Shown here in pieces: positions 17,033 through 25,956 of a stretch of 64,000 bases of DNA. How positions within the stretch are numbered: the stretch's first letter is position 1; the number at the start of each line of letters is the position of its first letter. Below the pieces are notes generated by a model. That model was not told the DNA's origin. It did no database searches and worked only from the letters and a program-made list of their open reading frames with translations. The position numbers and the translations under genes were made by a program. The stretch is from Myxococcales bacterium (lineage in GTDB: Bacteria; Myxococcota_A; Polyangia; Haliangiales; Haliangiaceae), in the NCBI GenBank assembly GCA_016716835.1, contig JADJUW010000002.1, positions 434,001 to 498,000 of the forward strand, in the 5' to 3' direction.

Positions 17033-17974
17033 TCAATCGCGCGTGGCGATTTCGGTGTCTTCGTCGCCGATAGGCGGTGGCTCGGTCGACGCGATAGGCA
17101 CGCGGTCGGTTTGATCGGCGAACGTCGCGGTGGTGCGGTGAATCGGCCGCGTCGGGTCGATCGGCATGTCGCCGGGTACGCCGCTGGTACCGAGGCCGCG
17201 AATTTCAATCGCGATGGCGGTGATGTTGTCGTGCCCGCCGCGCTCCTTGGCGAGCTCAATCATGTGGCTAAGCTGGGTGTGCAATTCACCGGTCGCAATG
17301 TGCGAGGCCACCTCGGCGTTGACCGTGAAGTAATCGTGCAGGCCATCCGACGACAGCAAGAGCCTGTCGCCATCGTTAAGATGAACATGCGCCATCTCGA
17401 CGCCAACGTCGGCCGAAACGCCGATGGCATTGACGAGGATATTGCGCCAATTTGACATCAGCGCTTCTTCCTCAGAAATGCGCCCTTCAATGACCGCGAC
17501 CTGCGCGACCGTGTGGTCGGTGGTGATTTGTGAAATTTTACCGTCGCGCAGTAAATAGGTTCGGCTATCGCCGACGTGGGCGACGAAGGCTTCCGCGCCG
17601 GCTAGCAGCACGATATCGAGCGTCGTGCCCATGCCCTGCTTATCGACTTCGCGATTGCCGCGTTGAAACACCGCTTGATGCGCCGAAAGCACGGCGTCTT
17701 GCATAATCTGCGCGAGTTCGCGGCGCGCGGTTTCGGTGGGGTCGGTGGCGAAGGTGGCGATGCGCTCGTGCGCTGCCTCCAGCGTGGTGCGCACGCTTTC
17801 GACCGCCATCGAACTCGCGATCTCACCCGCGGCGTGACCACCCATGCCGTCGGCGACGATGAAAAAGCGATGCGCCGGATCGATGTACGCTGAATCTTCG
17901 TTGTGCTCGCGTACCACGCCGATGTCGGTCATCATGACCGCCTCAATCGTCGGCGTCGTTTCAGTCTTGTCCAT
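17033..17974 (-). CDS. PP2C-type protein Ser/Thr phosphatase
   Basis: A 313-residue cytoplasmic PPM-family phosphatase that would remove phosphate from Ser/Thr kinase targets. Motifs occur in order: VREHNEDS, VADGMGGHAAGE (metal-binding Asp), MGTTLDIVLL, VAHVGDSRTYLLRDG, ITTDHT, LLLSSDGLHDYF and GGHDNITAIAIE. The catalytic core is complete, about 250 residues, followed by a 55-residue acidic/Thr-rich tail that may be regulatory. The gene is separate from the Ser/Thr kinase at 41 kb but could oppose it. Upstream on the minus strand is a TACTAC hexamer with a short leader, so it does not follow the 6-base leaderless rule. Confidence 0.93.
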   Translation of the reverse strand: MDKTETTPTIEAVMMTDIGVVREHNEDSAYIDPAHRFFIVADGMGGHAAGEIASSMAVESVRTTLEAAHERIATFATDPTETARRELAQIMQDAVLSAHQAVFQRGNREVDKQGMGTTLDIVLLAGAEAFVAHVGDSRTYLLRDGKISQITTDHTVAQVAVIEGRISEEEALMSNWRNILVNAIGVSADVGVEMAHVHLNDGDRLLLSSDGLHDYFTVNAEVASHIATGELHTQLSHMIELAKERGGHDNITAIAIEIRGLGTSGVPGDMPIDPTRPIHRTTATFADQTDRVPIASTEPPPIGDEDTEIATRD

Positions 17975-18168
17975 GAGGTCTCGCTTTGCAGTAGTAGCTT
18001 AGATGTGGTTGACGATTGTCGCTTGCAGGCGTCCGTTGCCGCAACCTCAAGTTGACAACATCGCGGATTGTATCAGAAGGTAACGCGACGCGTTAGCGCC
18101 CCGGGCAGCAGAAGCGGCTTCGCCCGCTGAATATTGCGTCAATCTAGCCGTCTCAAACCGCGTGGTGA

Positions 18169-18196
18169 TTGACGCCGACGGATCACTTTCTATACG
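18169..18196 (+). promoter_or_regulatory. Promoter of the TRAP transporter operon
   Basis: TTGACG at 18169-18174 and TATACG at 18191-18196, spacer 16. The leader of about 20 bases holds GGAG at 18211-18214, five bases before ATG 18220. The rest of the 17975-18168 spacer shows no gene. Confidence 0.65.
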
Positions 18197-18219
18197 GTGG
18201 CCGCTGGCTTGGAGAACAT

Positions 18220-19287
18220 ATGAAATCAGCATTTATTGAGGCAACTTCTCGCGCGGTACGCCGGCGAATCACTTTCATGGCGGCGACGCTGGTGATTTGC
18301 GGCGCTGGCTTGGTGGCAGTGCCCGCGCATGCGCAGGTCAAAAAGATCGAGCTGCGCATTGCAACGGTCGCGCCGGCCAAGACGCCGTGGTCCAAGGTAC
18401 TCAAAGAATTTGAGACCAACGTCGAGGCCGCCTCGGGCGGACGCATCGATGTGCGGGTGTTTCTCGGCGGCACCATGGGCGATGAGAACACGACCGCCGT
18501 GATGACGGCGCGCGGCAAGTTGCAGGGCGTCGGCGGGTCGACTGGCTCGATCGCGACCTTGGTGCCTGAACTCGACGCCATCGAGGTGCCTTTTATGTTT
18601 GCCAGCGCCAACGAAGCCGACTACGTGCTCGATAAATTTTTGCTCGCGCCGATGGAAAAGGCGTTTCGCGAACATGGTCTGATCCTTGGTTTTTGGGGCG
18701 AAAACGGCTTTCGCCATTTTGCCAGCACGGTGGCGCCTATTGCCACGCCGGCCGATATTCGCGGCAAGAAAATGCGTTCGCAAGAAAGCTTCGTGCACCT
18801 CGAGATGTACAAGGCGCTGAGCGCCAACGCCTCGGCGATTCCAACCACCGAAGTTGATACCTCGCTGCGCACCGGCGCAATTCAAGGGTATGACCAATCG
18901 CTGCTCTATGCCATCGCGGCGAGCTGGCATACGACGACCAAATTTCTCACGCTCTCGGCTCATATTTATCAGCCGGGCGTCATCGCGTACAATAAGGAAT
19001 GGTTTGACGCCCTGCCGGCCGATCTACAAACGATCGTGATGGACGAGGGTCGCAAGCTCACCCGCAAGGGACGCAAGGGCGTGCGCGACATGAACCCCGC
19101 GATGGTCGCCTTGTTCACCGACGCCAAGGTCAAGGTAAGCACCCTGACCCCAGCGCAACGGGAGGCCTTTGTCACCGCGACCAAGGGCGTGCGCGAGGTG
19201 GTGCGCAAGAAGAGCGCGGCGCACCGCGCAACGCTTGAGCTAATCGAAAAGGGCATCGCCGAGTTTCGCGCCAAGGGCGGCAAGTAA
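18220..19287 (+). CDS. dctP: TRAP transporter substrate-binding protein
   Basis: Periplasmic solute receptor for a tripartite ATP-independent transporter, 355 residues. A signal peptide ends at PAHAQ. The mature part begins IELRIATVAPAKTPW and contains the DctP core: GTMGDENTTAVMTARGKLQ, LDAIEVPFMF, KMRSQESFVHLEMYKALSA, IPTTEVDTSLRTGAIQGYD and PGVIAYNKEWFDALP. The SQES substitution in the usual R-x-x ligand helix makes a simple dicarboxylate substrate uncertain. This is the first gene of a P-Q-M operon. An earlier ATG-like start would lie before the ribosome site, so ATG 18220 is preferred. Confidence 0.88.
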   Translation: MKSAFIEATSRAVRRRITFMAATLVICGAGLVAVPAHAQVKKIELRIATVAPAKTPWSKVLKEFETNVEAASGGRIDVRVFLGGTMGDENTTAVMTARGKLQGVGGSTGSIATLVPELDAIEVPFMFASANEADYVLDKFLLAPMEKAFREHGLILGFWGENGFRHFASTVAPIATPADIRGKKMRSQESFVHLEMYKALSANASAIPTTEVDTSLRTGAIQGYDQSLLYAIAASWHTTTKFLTLSAHIYQPGVIAYNKEWFDALPADLQTIVMDEGRKLTRKGRKGVRDMNPAMVALFTDAKVKVSTLTPAQREAFVTATKGVREVVRKKSAAHRATLELIEKGIAEFRAKGGK

Positions 19288-19342
19288 CCAAGTAACGCGG
19301 GCAGGCGCGCGCGCGTGCCCTAAATTATGTTACCAACATCGC

Positions 19343-20077
19343 ATGTCCCAATTAGCAGACGGGGGCGGCGAGCCGGCGCCATGGACGCCCACGTATCCTC
19401 GGCTTCGCAAGCTCGACGAAACTTGGTACTTCGCGGAGCGGGCGCTATGCAGCGTGATGTTCCTCTCGATGGCGCTGCTGGCGTTTTCGCAGCTGCTCGC
19501 CGATGCCTTTGTTAGCCGTCACGAATGGTCGGACGTCGCGGTGTTGTTTGGCGTGGTGCTGCTCGCCCTCAGAACGCGAGCGGTAGCGCCTGGCAAGGCA
19601 GCGCTTTCGTGGCTGATGTCGATCGCCTTGGCGGCGGCAATCGCAGCGGCCTTGGCGGCAGGCACGTATTATTTTGCCACCACGTATGCGGGCAAGCTGA
19701 TCTGGACCGACAGCCTGGCGCTCATCTTGATGCTCTGGGTCGCGCTATTAGGGTCGTCGCTGGCGACCTATGAACGCAGCCACTTGGCGCTGGAATTTGG
19801 CGAGAAGCTGTGGCCGGCGCGTCTGCGCCATCTGATCAAGGCGCTGGCCCACGGCGTCACCGCGGCGTTTTGCGTGATTGCCATTTACATCACCTATCAC
19901 TCGCTCATGGATGAAGTGAAAATTGGGCGGGTCAGCGGGGTCGAAGCCATTCCGATGTGGGTGGTGTTTCTGATTTTTCCGTATGCCTTTGCGGCGATGG
20001 CCGTGCGCTATCTCGCGCAGGCAATTACCACGGCAACTAAGACCGAGGCACCCGTCGAAGAAAGGCTGCCATCATGA
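19343..20077 (+). CDS. dctQ: TRAP transporter small membrane subunit
   Basis: A 244-residue integral membrane protein with four predicted helices (CSVMFLSMALLAFSQLLADAF, ALSWLMSIALAAAIAAALAA, LALILMLWVALLGSSLATYE, VTAAFCVIAIYITY, plus a last segment near VVFLIFPYAFAAMAV). The arrangement and its place between receptor and DctM identify DctQ. LATYERSHLALEF is the usual conserved cytoplasmic loop. TACCAA lies 6 bases before ATG 19343, so an internal leaderless start is possible. The stop overlaps the start of the large subunit gene. Confidence 0.85.
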   Translation: MSQLADGGGEPAPWTPTYPRLRKLDETWYFAERALCSVMFLSMALLAFSQLLADAFVSRHEWSDVAVLFGVVLLALRTRAVAPGKAALSWLMSIALAAAIAAALAAGTYYFATTYAGKLIWTDSLALILMLWVALLGSSLATYERSHLALEFGEKLWPARLRHLIKALAHGVTAAFCVIAIYITYHSLMDEVKIGRVSGVEAIPMWVVFLIFPYAFAAMAVRYLAQAITTATKTEAPVEERLPS

Positions 20078-21630
20078 AGGCATTTCTCGCGCTGCTATTT
20101 TTGGCGCTGCTCGGGGCGCCGCTATTTGTCATCGTCGGCACCGTTAGCGGCGTCGCCTTTCTCGACTATGCGCCGGCGCTCGGGCTATCGACGGTGCTCG
20201 ATCCGTTTGCCGAATTGCTCGCCAACAAGCAATTCTTAGCGATTCCGCTGTTCATCGGCGCCGGCCAGCTCATGACCGAGGGCGGCATGGCGCGGCGTAT
20301 GGTCGACTTTATGCGCGCGCTCTTATGCTGGTTGCCCGGTGGTCTGGGCATGGCCGCGGTATTTGCGTGCATGGGCTTTGCCGCGATCTCGGGTTCATCA
20401 CCGGTGACGCTGATTGCGGTCGGCTCGATCATGGTGCCCGCCATGGTCAAGGCCAAGTACGACGAGAATTTCTCGATGGGCCTGGTGATGACGGCGGGCT
20501 CGCTGGGGTGCCTGGTCATTCCTTCGCTAATTTTGATGATCTATTCGCTCGCGGTGAGTTCGAGCAATGCGTCGGTGCAGGCGAGCGATATGTTTATTGC
20601 GTCTGCGGTGCCGGCGGGGCTGATCGCGCTCACGCTCTGCATTTACTCGGCGTGGGCAAATCGCAACGCGGCGCGAGAAACGTTTTCTTGGGCACAGGTC
20701 GTCGCAGCGGGAAAAGAAGGCGTTTGGGCCCTCATGCTGCCGGTGGTGGTGTTCCTCGGCATCGTCATGGGGTTCTTCGCGCCGTTTAAGGCTGGTGCCT
20801 TTGCGTTTGTTTATGCCCTGCTGGTGACCACGCTGGTGCACCGCGAGCTAAACCTACGCAAGGTCTTCTCGGTGCTCGCCGACGCGAGCCGGCTGATGGG
20901 CATGCTGATTTTGATCATCGGCCTGACATTTGGCATTAACAAGCTGATCGTCGAGGTGGGCGCAGATCAGGCGATCGCGGCATGGGTGGAGCCGCTGGGG
21001 CCGGTCGCGTTTATGTTGCTCGTCAACGTGCTGCTGATCGTGCTCGGCGCGCTGATGGACTCGGTCTCGGCGACGCTGCTGTTTGCGCCTATCTTGGCGC
21101 CGATCGCCATGGCCAAGGGCATCGACCCGGTGCACTTTGGCATTGTCTTCGTGGTCAACATGGAAATTGGCTACCTGGCGCCGCCGGTGGCGACCAACTT
21201 GTTCGTCGCCTCGGCGCTATTTAAAAAGCCCTTTGGCCAGGTCAGCCGCGCGGTCTTGCCAGGGCTTGCGCTCACCGTGGTCGCGCTGCTGTTCTTTATT
21301 TTTGTGCCCACGATCAGCAAGGGCGCGCTCAATGCCAAGCGCGGCGATGACGTCTGGGAGTCGTTTCCGTGGGACGGCCAGCCGTATCGCGACAAGCATC
21401 CCGGCAATTCGCCCAAATCGCTCGAAGACATTGGCGGCGGGCTAGGCGAGGTGAAGTCTGATGAGCTCAACAAGCAGGGCGACGACGACTACTACTTTAA
21501 AGATGGCGGTGGCGACGCCGGGCCCAAGGCCCCCGCGCCCGACGGTGCGGTGCCCAACGCGGCCGCGCCCGATGCAGCGCCGGCTAACCCAGATGATGCC
21601 GCGATCGATCTAACCAACGTCCAGCTGTGA
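20074..21630 (+). CDS. dctM: TRAP transporter large permease subunit with a long acidic tail
   Basis: A 518-residue permease with about 12 helices that catalyses sodium-driven substrate uptake. Core motifs include GGMARRMVDFMRAL, GFAAISGSSPVTLIAVGSIM, PSLILMIYSLAVSSSNASV and NMEIGYLAPPVATNLFVAS. The normal DctM ends near 430 residues; here about 95 more follow the last helix, rich in Asp, Gly, Pro and Ala (for example NKQGDDDYYFKDGGGDAG), predicted disordered. ATG 20074 overlaps the dctQ stop. The last 21 bases overlap the 3' end of the convergent DNA methyltransferase gene. Operon membership and core are certain; the tail's role is unknown. Confidence 0.9.
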   Translation: MKAFLALLFLALLGAPLFVIVGTVSGVAFLDYAPALGLSTVLDPFAELLANKQFLAIPLFIGAGQLMTEGGMARRMVDFMRALLCWLPGGLGMAAVFACMGFAAISGSSPVTLIAVGSIMVPAMVKAKYDENFSMGLVMTAGSLGCLVIPSLILMIYSLAVSSSNASVQASDMFIASAVPAGLIALTLCIYSAWANRNAARETFSWAQVVAAGKEGVWALMLPVVVFLGIVMGFFAPFKAGAFAFVYALLVTTLVHRELNLRKVFSVLADASRLMGMLILIIGLTFGINKLIVEVGADQAIAAWVEPLGPVAFMLLVNVLLIVLGALMDSVSATLLFAPILAPIAMAKGIDPVHFGIVFVVNMEIGYLAPPVATNLFVASALFKKPFGQVSRAVLPGLALTVVALLFFIFVPTISKGALNAKRGDDVWESFPWDGQPYRDKHPGNSPKSLEDIGGGLGEVKSDELNKQGDDDYYFKDGGGDAGPKAPAPDGAVPNAAAPDAAPANPDDAAIDLTNVQL

Positions 21631-22488
21631 CAGCCGCGCCGTGGTCGCGGTAATGGCCGGCGGATTTTGGTCGGCGACGACGAAGCGGCGGCCAAGCCCG
21701 TGGGCGGCGACGGCGGTGGTGCCAGAGCCACTAAACCAATCGGCCACCCACTCGCCAGGCTGGGTTGTGGCCTTGATGACGCGCTCAAGCAGGCGCAGCG
21801 GCTTTTGCGAGGGATAGCCGACGCGCTCGGCATCGCTGTGGTTGAGCGTCTCGATGTCGCTCCACCAATCTTCGGGCACCTTGCCTGCCCCCAGCGGATA
21901 TTCGTAGGTCTTGCCGCTGCGGCGATCGGTCTTGCTTTGCACGCGCGTGCCATCTGGCCGCGTGATGAGCTTCATGTGGCTACCGGCACGCCGTGGGATG
22001 GCGATGGCGTCGGGATAAAACGACCACTGCTCGCTCTTGGCGTACCACAGTATGGTGTCGTGTTTTTGGCCAAAGCGGCGCGGCGATTTGCCGCCAACCG
22101 CATAGCACCAAATGATTTCGTTGACGAACAGGTCGGGCCCAAAGAGTTCGTCGAGCAGGACCTTCACGTAGTGCACGGCGCGCCAGTCGAGATGCACGAA
22201 CAAGGAGCCCGTGGCGGTAAGCACGCGCTGGCTGTGCTCAAGCCACGGCAATAAAAACTGCGTCAAGGCGCGCGGCGACGCCAGGTCATCGCGATAGGTG
22301 GCGGCGCGGCCCGCCTGGGTCTTGCCGGTGCCAAAGGGCGGATCGATATAAACGCATTGCACGCTCGCTTCCGGCCACAGCGCAGCGAGCGCAAGGCTAT
22401 TTCCGCTGGCGACAACACTCTGTTCCGAGAAGATCGCCTGCTCGATTAGCGCGACATCATCTACGCGCACGCTGGCAAACGCCGACAC
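21610..22488 (-). CDS. Orphan beta-class DNA N6-adenine/N4-cytosine methyltransferase
   Basis: A 292-residue SAM-dependent DNA methylase. Motif IV comes first (YIDPPFGTGKTQ), then a target-recognition region (IWCYAVGGKSPRRFGQKHDTILWY, RAGSHMKLITRPDG), then the motif X/I region (VGYPSQKPLRLLERVIKATTQPGEWVADWFSGSGTTAVAA). This IV-before-I order defines the beta class, which includes CcrM and Type III Mod proteins. DPPF rather than DPPY/W leaves the methylated base uncertain. No restriction gene is nearby, so it may be regulatory. There is no good ATG; I chose GTG 22488 because TACAGT lies exactly 6 bases upstream. TTG 22533 would be the longest form. It converges on dctM. Confidence 0.85.
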   Translation of the reverse strand: MSAFASVRVDDVALIEQAIFSEQSVVASGNSLALAALWPEASVQCVYIDPPFGTGKTQAGRAATYRDDLASPRALTQFLLPWLEHSQRVLTATGSLFVHLDWRAVHYVKVLLDELFGPDLFVNEIIWCYAVGGKSPRRFGQKHDTILWYAKSEQWSFYPDAIAIPRRAGSHMKLITRPDGTRVQSKTDRRSGKTYEYPLGAGKVPEDWWSDIETLNHSDAERVGYPSQKPLRLLERVIKATTQPGEWVADWFSGSGTTAVAAHGLGRRFVVADQNPPAITATTARLSQLDVG

Positions 22489-22494
22489 CGCGGC

Positions 22495-22523
22495 ACTGTA
22501 TGCCAGGGCTTTGCTTATGGGAA
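22495..22523 (-). promoter_or_regulatory. Promoter TTCCCA-N17-TACAGT, leaderless, of the DNA methyltransferase
   Basis: On the minus strand TTCCCA (22523-22518), 17 bases, TACAGT (22500-22495), 6 bases, then GTG 22488. It supports that start codon. Confidence 0.6.
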
Positions 22524-22624
22524 GCAGATGCAATTGGTTCTGGATATGGATATCGTCCCGCTGAAGGCGGCCCGCTCGGCCGTTGTTGGCATCGTCGCAC
22601 CTGTCACACCGGCGAGGAATCTTG

Positions 22625-22653
22625 TTGACGCCCTGCAGGGGCCAGGCTAGAAG
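22625..22653 (+). promoter_or_regulatory. Promoter TTGACG-N17-TAGAAG of a lipoprotein gene
   Basis: TTGACG 22625-22630, 17-base spacer, TAGAAG 22648-22653, then 7 bases to ATG 22661. The -35 is strong and the -10 weak. Confidence 0.5.
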
Positions 22654-22660
22654 CGGCGTG

Positions 22661-23608
22661 ATGCGGCTTCGGTTAACCAGCCTTTGTGGCTATCGTTTGC
22701 TTTCGGTTGGAGTTGTGGTGCTTGCCGCGTGTGCTCCCCAGCAAACTTCGACTCCAGTATCTGCTCCCGCCGACGCTCTAACTTCGGATGACGGCGGGAA
22801 CAATCATCCTGACGCGGCTGCCGATGCTCCCCTTGCGCCTTTTCATCCAACAAGAATCATCACAATTAACGCACATGCTGCACCGCGCATTCTGATTTTA
22901 AGTCTGCAAGGCGAAATCTTGGATGGAATTGACATCCCAGCGGAGTATTGGAAAGCCGAGCAATCCGCAATGCGTGGCATTGTCGAGGATGCCGCAGGCC
23001 GAATTCATATTTTTGTGGGGACATTCAGCCCCTTCCTATTGTCCTACCACCAAGGACAGTGGACTCGCAGCGATCATTATCAATGGGGTATTCCAAACGT
23101 TACTTTTTATGGTCACTTGGCCGCAAAAAACAATACTGTTTTCGCCACGTCAGGTATCGGCGTGGCAAAAGGGCTCGCGACATTCGATTTGAGTCCTGGC
23201 GGAGCGCAGTCATTTGTCAGTTTCCGCAACACATCAGATGTTACCCTGGGGCTTGATGGCAACATCTACGCGATTAGTGAAGACGACGAGCTGTACGTTG
23301 TGACAGACGGCGAGGCGGCGGCCGTGCCGCACTACAGTCCACTACCCGATTTGTTCACGCTTGATGAATCCCTAGACATCTACGGCGTCTGGTCCCAGAT
23401 AAGTCAAGTCCACCGACTTTCGCAAGGAGGCGAGTCCTCATCATCTCCGCAATATGCGCTCTTTAACGCCAAGGACATAGACTTGGCACCCGATGGCCTT
23501 ATCGTTTTGTGCGCCGAAACCGGATTTGCAGTTACCAATCGCGAATTCGAACAAATCTACGTTAAAGAATTGGCGATGTCGGGCTTTTGTAGCTTTGGCT
23601 ACCACTGA
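22661..23608 (+). CDS. Propeller-like lipoprotein of unusual base composition
   Basis: A 315-residue lipoprotein; the signal peptide ends in LAAC (Cys about 24). The mature part has repeats of the type 'I-Y-A-I-S-E-D-D-E-L-Y-V-V', GRIHIFVG, GNIYAIS and VFATSGIG, suggesting a beta-propeller, but no named domain is evident. Codon use is much richer in A and T than in adjacent genes, for example around 23060-23170. ATG 22661 starts a good lipoprotein signal; an earlier start at 22583 does not. Function unknown; it looks like an orphan, fast-evolving surface protein. Confidence 0.65.
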   Translation: MRLRLTSLCGYRLLSVGVVVLAACAPQQTSTPVSAPADALTSDDGGNNHPDAAADAPLAPFHPTRIITINAHAAPRILILSLQGEILDGIDIPAEYWKAEQSAMRGIVEDAAGRIHIFVGTFSPFLLSYHQGQWTRSDHYQWGIPNVTFYGHLAAKNNTVFATSGIGVAKGLATFDLSPGGAQSFVSFRNTSDVTLGLDGNIYAISEDDELYVVTDGEAAAVPHYSPLPDLFTLDESLDIYGVWSQISQVHRLSQGGESSSSPQYALFNAKDIDLAPDGLIVLCAETGFAVTNREFEQIYVKELAMSGFCSFGYH

Positions 23609-23683
23609 TTCACTCATAGGCTGGGTAGACCGGGACCTCCAATCGTTGGAAGGTGCGGAAGGCCATCGCTGCCGGCGCCGTGC

Positions 23684-23689
23684 TATCTT
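23684..23689 (+). promoter_or_regulatory. -10 hexamer TATCTT, leaderless promoter
   Basis: TATCTT, 6 bases (agcggt), then GTG 23696. The preceding gap also holds an imperfect hairpin at 23635-23652 (CCT.CCAA / TTGG.AGG). Confidence 0.6.
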
Positions 23690-23695
23690 AGCGGT

Positions 23696-24052
23696 GTGGA
23701 CGGGCCTCTCGCAACTGCGGCGTTCGGACGCTGGTACCCCTTGGCGGCATTTGCTGAACATATTGAGGCGGGCGTCGGCGTATTTCAGGTGAAGCTCGCG
23801 AAGGGGCTCATCGACTATCCAAAGGGCAAGAGCGCGATGATCCACTATGGGTATGGCGCCTCGCTGCGGGACGAGGTGGGGTCGCTGGTCGCCGTAAAAC
23901 AGACGGCGGGAGGGCAGGTTGACGCTTGGATGTGTCGGCACACAATTGAATTTCCAAGCGGGCGTGTTATGGAGGCGCAGCACTTGTACGAGCGCCTGCT
24001 GGCGCAATTTGTCAGCCGATTTGGAAGCGAACCGAGATTGCCATGCGCCTGA
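23696..24052 (+). CDS. Small protein, possibly of the GIY-YIG-like fold
   Basis: A 118-residue cytoplasmic protein. GVGVFQVKLAKGLIDYPKG followed by IHYGYGASLRDEV resembles the first two elements of GIY-YIG proteins (G-V-F for GIY, Y-G for YIG, then a conserved Arg), but the catalytic tyrosine and glutamate pattern is not clearly present, so a nuclease role is not established. The C-terminus has a short helix (HLYERLLAQFVSRFG). GTG 23696 fits the leaderless spacing. It overlaps the next gene by 10 bases, implying co-translation. Without that weak resemblance I would call it hypothetical. Confidence 0.55.
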   Translation: MDGPLATAAFGRWYPLAAFAEHIEAGVGVFQVKLAKGLIDYPKGKSAMIHYGYGASLRDEVGSLVAVKQTAGGQVDAWMCRHTIEFPSGRVMEAQHLYERLLAQFVSRFGSEPRLPCA

Positions 24053-24621
24053 TGCACACCGACGCCGATCTGCCCGTGGATGCCGCCGACGGCCCGCCCG
24101 TCGCGTTGCCACCGCGGCCCGAGCGGCGGCGGGTGAGCACGTCGTTTTTGTTCATGATGATCGTGCTGGTGGGCATGGTCGCGGCCATCTTCACCTTGTT
24201 TCCCAAGCGGCAAAATTTGCTGATGAGCGAGGCCATCGCGGCGCATCAGGCGCCACCGGCGTGGCAGCTCGCGGCGCCGCCGCTGGGCGAGCTCAAGGCG
24301 TGGTGGCTCGGCATGTTTGGCGATAAGGTGAAGTTGCCGGGCATTGCCGCCGAGGTGGTGCCGCTCGGCCTCGCCCACAAGACGCTGCATCGCCGCGCTA
24401 CCGCCGTCGCGCGCGTGCGCGCGGCGGGCATCGAGGTCACCCTGTTAATGCAGCGCACGCCAGGCATGGCGCCGCGGCATAAAGAGCGCACGGTCGGCGA
24501 GCTCATCGCAATCGAATGGGCCATCGGGCCGTGGGCGTATGTGGCAGTAGGGCCCAGCGCGGCGGCGACGACGTGGCGGCCCTTGCTCGGCGTGCCGCGA
24601 CGGCCAGAGCTAGCGCCGTAG
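24043..24621 (+). CDS. Single-pass membrane protein of unknown function
   Basis: A 192-residue protein: an N-terminal acidic/Pro-rich cytoplasmic part of about 30 residues, basic RPERRRVS, one membrane helix (FLFMMIVLVGMVAAIFTLF) and a C-terminal domain of about 130 residues outside the cytoplasm with many Trp, Ala and Arg residues. I recognise no domain. It overlaps the upstream small-protein gene by 10 bases and converges on the amidohydrolase gene 20 bases downstream. Likely cotranscribed and functionally linked to the upstream gene. Confidence 0.55.
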   Translation: MRLMHTDADLPVDAADGPPVALPPRPERRRVSTSFLFMMIVLVGMVAAIFTLFPKRQNLLMSEAIAAHQAPPAWQLAAPPLGELKAWWLGMFGDKVKLPGIAAEVVPLGLAHKTLHRRATAVARVRAAGIEVTLLMQRTPGMAPRHKERTVGELIAIEWAIGPWAYVAVGPSAAATTWRPLLGVPRRPELAP

Positions 24622-24641
24622 CGGCGGCCTTGCCCGCTATG

Positions 24642-25956
24642 CTAGCGATAGCGGCGAAATAGCTCTTGTTGCCGCGTGTCGGTATTTTGCACCACGCCGC
24701 CGATGATGACGACCTTGGCCCAGGTTGAGATCTCAAACGGATCGCCACTCCACATCACGACGTCGGCGCGCGCACCAACTTCGAGCGTGCCGCTGGGCAG
24801 CTTCCGCGCCGTGCTCGACCCGGTGGCGCCACGCCGCGCCGCGACGACGGGGGCATAGATTGCCGCGGGCACCGTGGTGAGCGCCGCTAGGGCGTCGTCG
24901 TAGGCCAGACCGTCGGCGATGGCGATGCCGGCGAATTGGCGCAGCGTTACCGACGACCAGGCGGCGTCGAACGTCGAAAAGGCCACGTGCACACCGGCGG
25001 CCCGCAGCTTGCCCGCGGCGTTAATTGTCACGCGGGGCGCATTGATGCTGCCAGGCAAAATATTTTGCGGATCAATAATGACGGCGACGTCGGCCCGCGC
25101 TAATTCGTCGGCGACGAGCCACGCCTCGGTGCCGCCCACGATGACGAGGCGCAGGCCAAACTCGCGCGCGAGCGCCATGGCGGCGCGGATATCCGCGACC
25201 GCGCGCGCGTCGACGAGCAGCGGCTGCTGCTTGGTGAAGATTGGTTCGAGCGCCGCAAGTTCGGCGGCGGACAACGCGGTCTTGTCGCGCGGCAGTCGCT
25301 GATATTGCGCCTTGTCCCGCAGCCACAGCTGCGTTTCGGCGAGCACATCGCGCAGCTCGGCGACGCTGGTGCCACGCGATTTTTCGAGCGTTGCGGCAGG
25401 ACCTAGCTCGGCGTGCATGGCCGCCGAGGCGAGCAGCGGGTCGCGTGCGTCGTGCGCCATCGAGCTCCACGCGGATTGGCCGGCAACAAGGACACCCTGT
25501 GGCACGGCGATCACCGAGGTGATGCCTACGGCGCGGACGAGCGCGCGCATAATGCTAAATGGATCGATCGCGTCCGCGGCGCGATAGGTGGCGTGGGTAA
25601 CGCCGCGAGCGGGCGATAGGTTGCCGTCGCTCGCGCCGGTCTCGGATCGATTTCGCTCAGGCCCACCTGGCTGTACGCGTCGATAAAGCCAGCCGTGACC
25701 ACGCTCCCGGCGCCGTCGATGGTGCGGGCCCCGGCGAATGCAGGCAGGCCGGACCGACCGCCGCGATCGCACCATCGACGATGATGACGGTCGCCTCGGG
25801 CAACGTGGTGCCGGGCTTGAGCAAAACCCGAGCGCCGACAATCGCGATCGGCTGCGAATGCGCGACCGTTTCGGCGTTAGCAAGCTTTCCCCCACCGAGC
25901 ACGGCGAGGCAGATCGCGACCGAGGCGAAAACAAAGCGTTGACGGTGAAAGATCAT
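24642..25956 (-). pseudogene. Frame-disrupted amidohydrolase-family paralogue
   Basis: The gene reads in three frames. Frame 1 (25956 to about 25752) gives a signal peptide (FASVAICLAVLGGGKLANAE) and the beta-domain IAIVGARVLLKPG. Frame 2 (about 25750-25645) gives GLPAFAGARTIDGAG and VVTAGFIDAYSQVGLSEID. Frame 3 (about 25643-24642) gives TGASDGNLSPARGVTHATYR and the rest to LFRRYR. Restoring one C at 25750-25752 and one at 25643-25646 would join all three frames. The expected metal motif HxH is DAYSQ here, so even the repaired protein would lack the usual zinc site, as in other degenerate second members of tandem amidohydrolases. It starts in a 4-base overlap with the intact upstream gene. 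True pseudogene versus sequencing error is unresolved. Confidence 0.75.

Noticed and set aside
23635..23652. A hairpin after the lipoprotein gene as a terminator
   Set aside because: The stem has a bulge and no T-run follows, so I did not list it as a separate feature.
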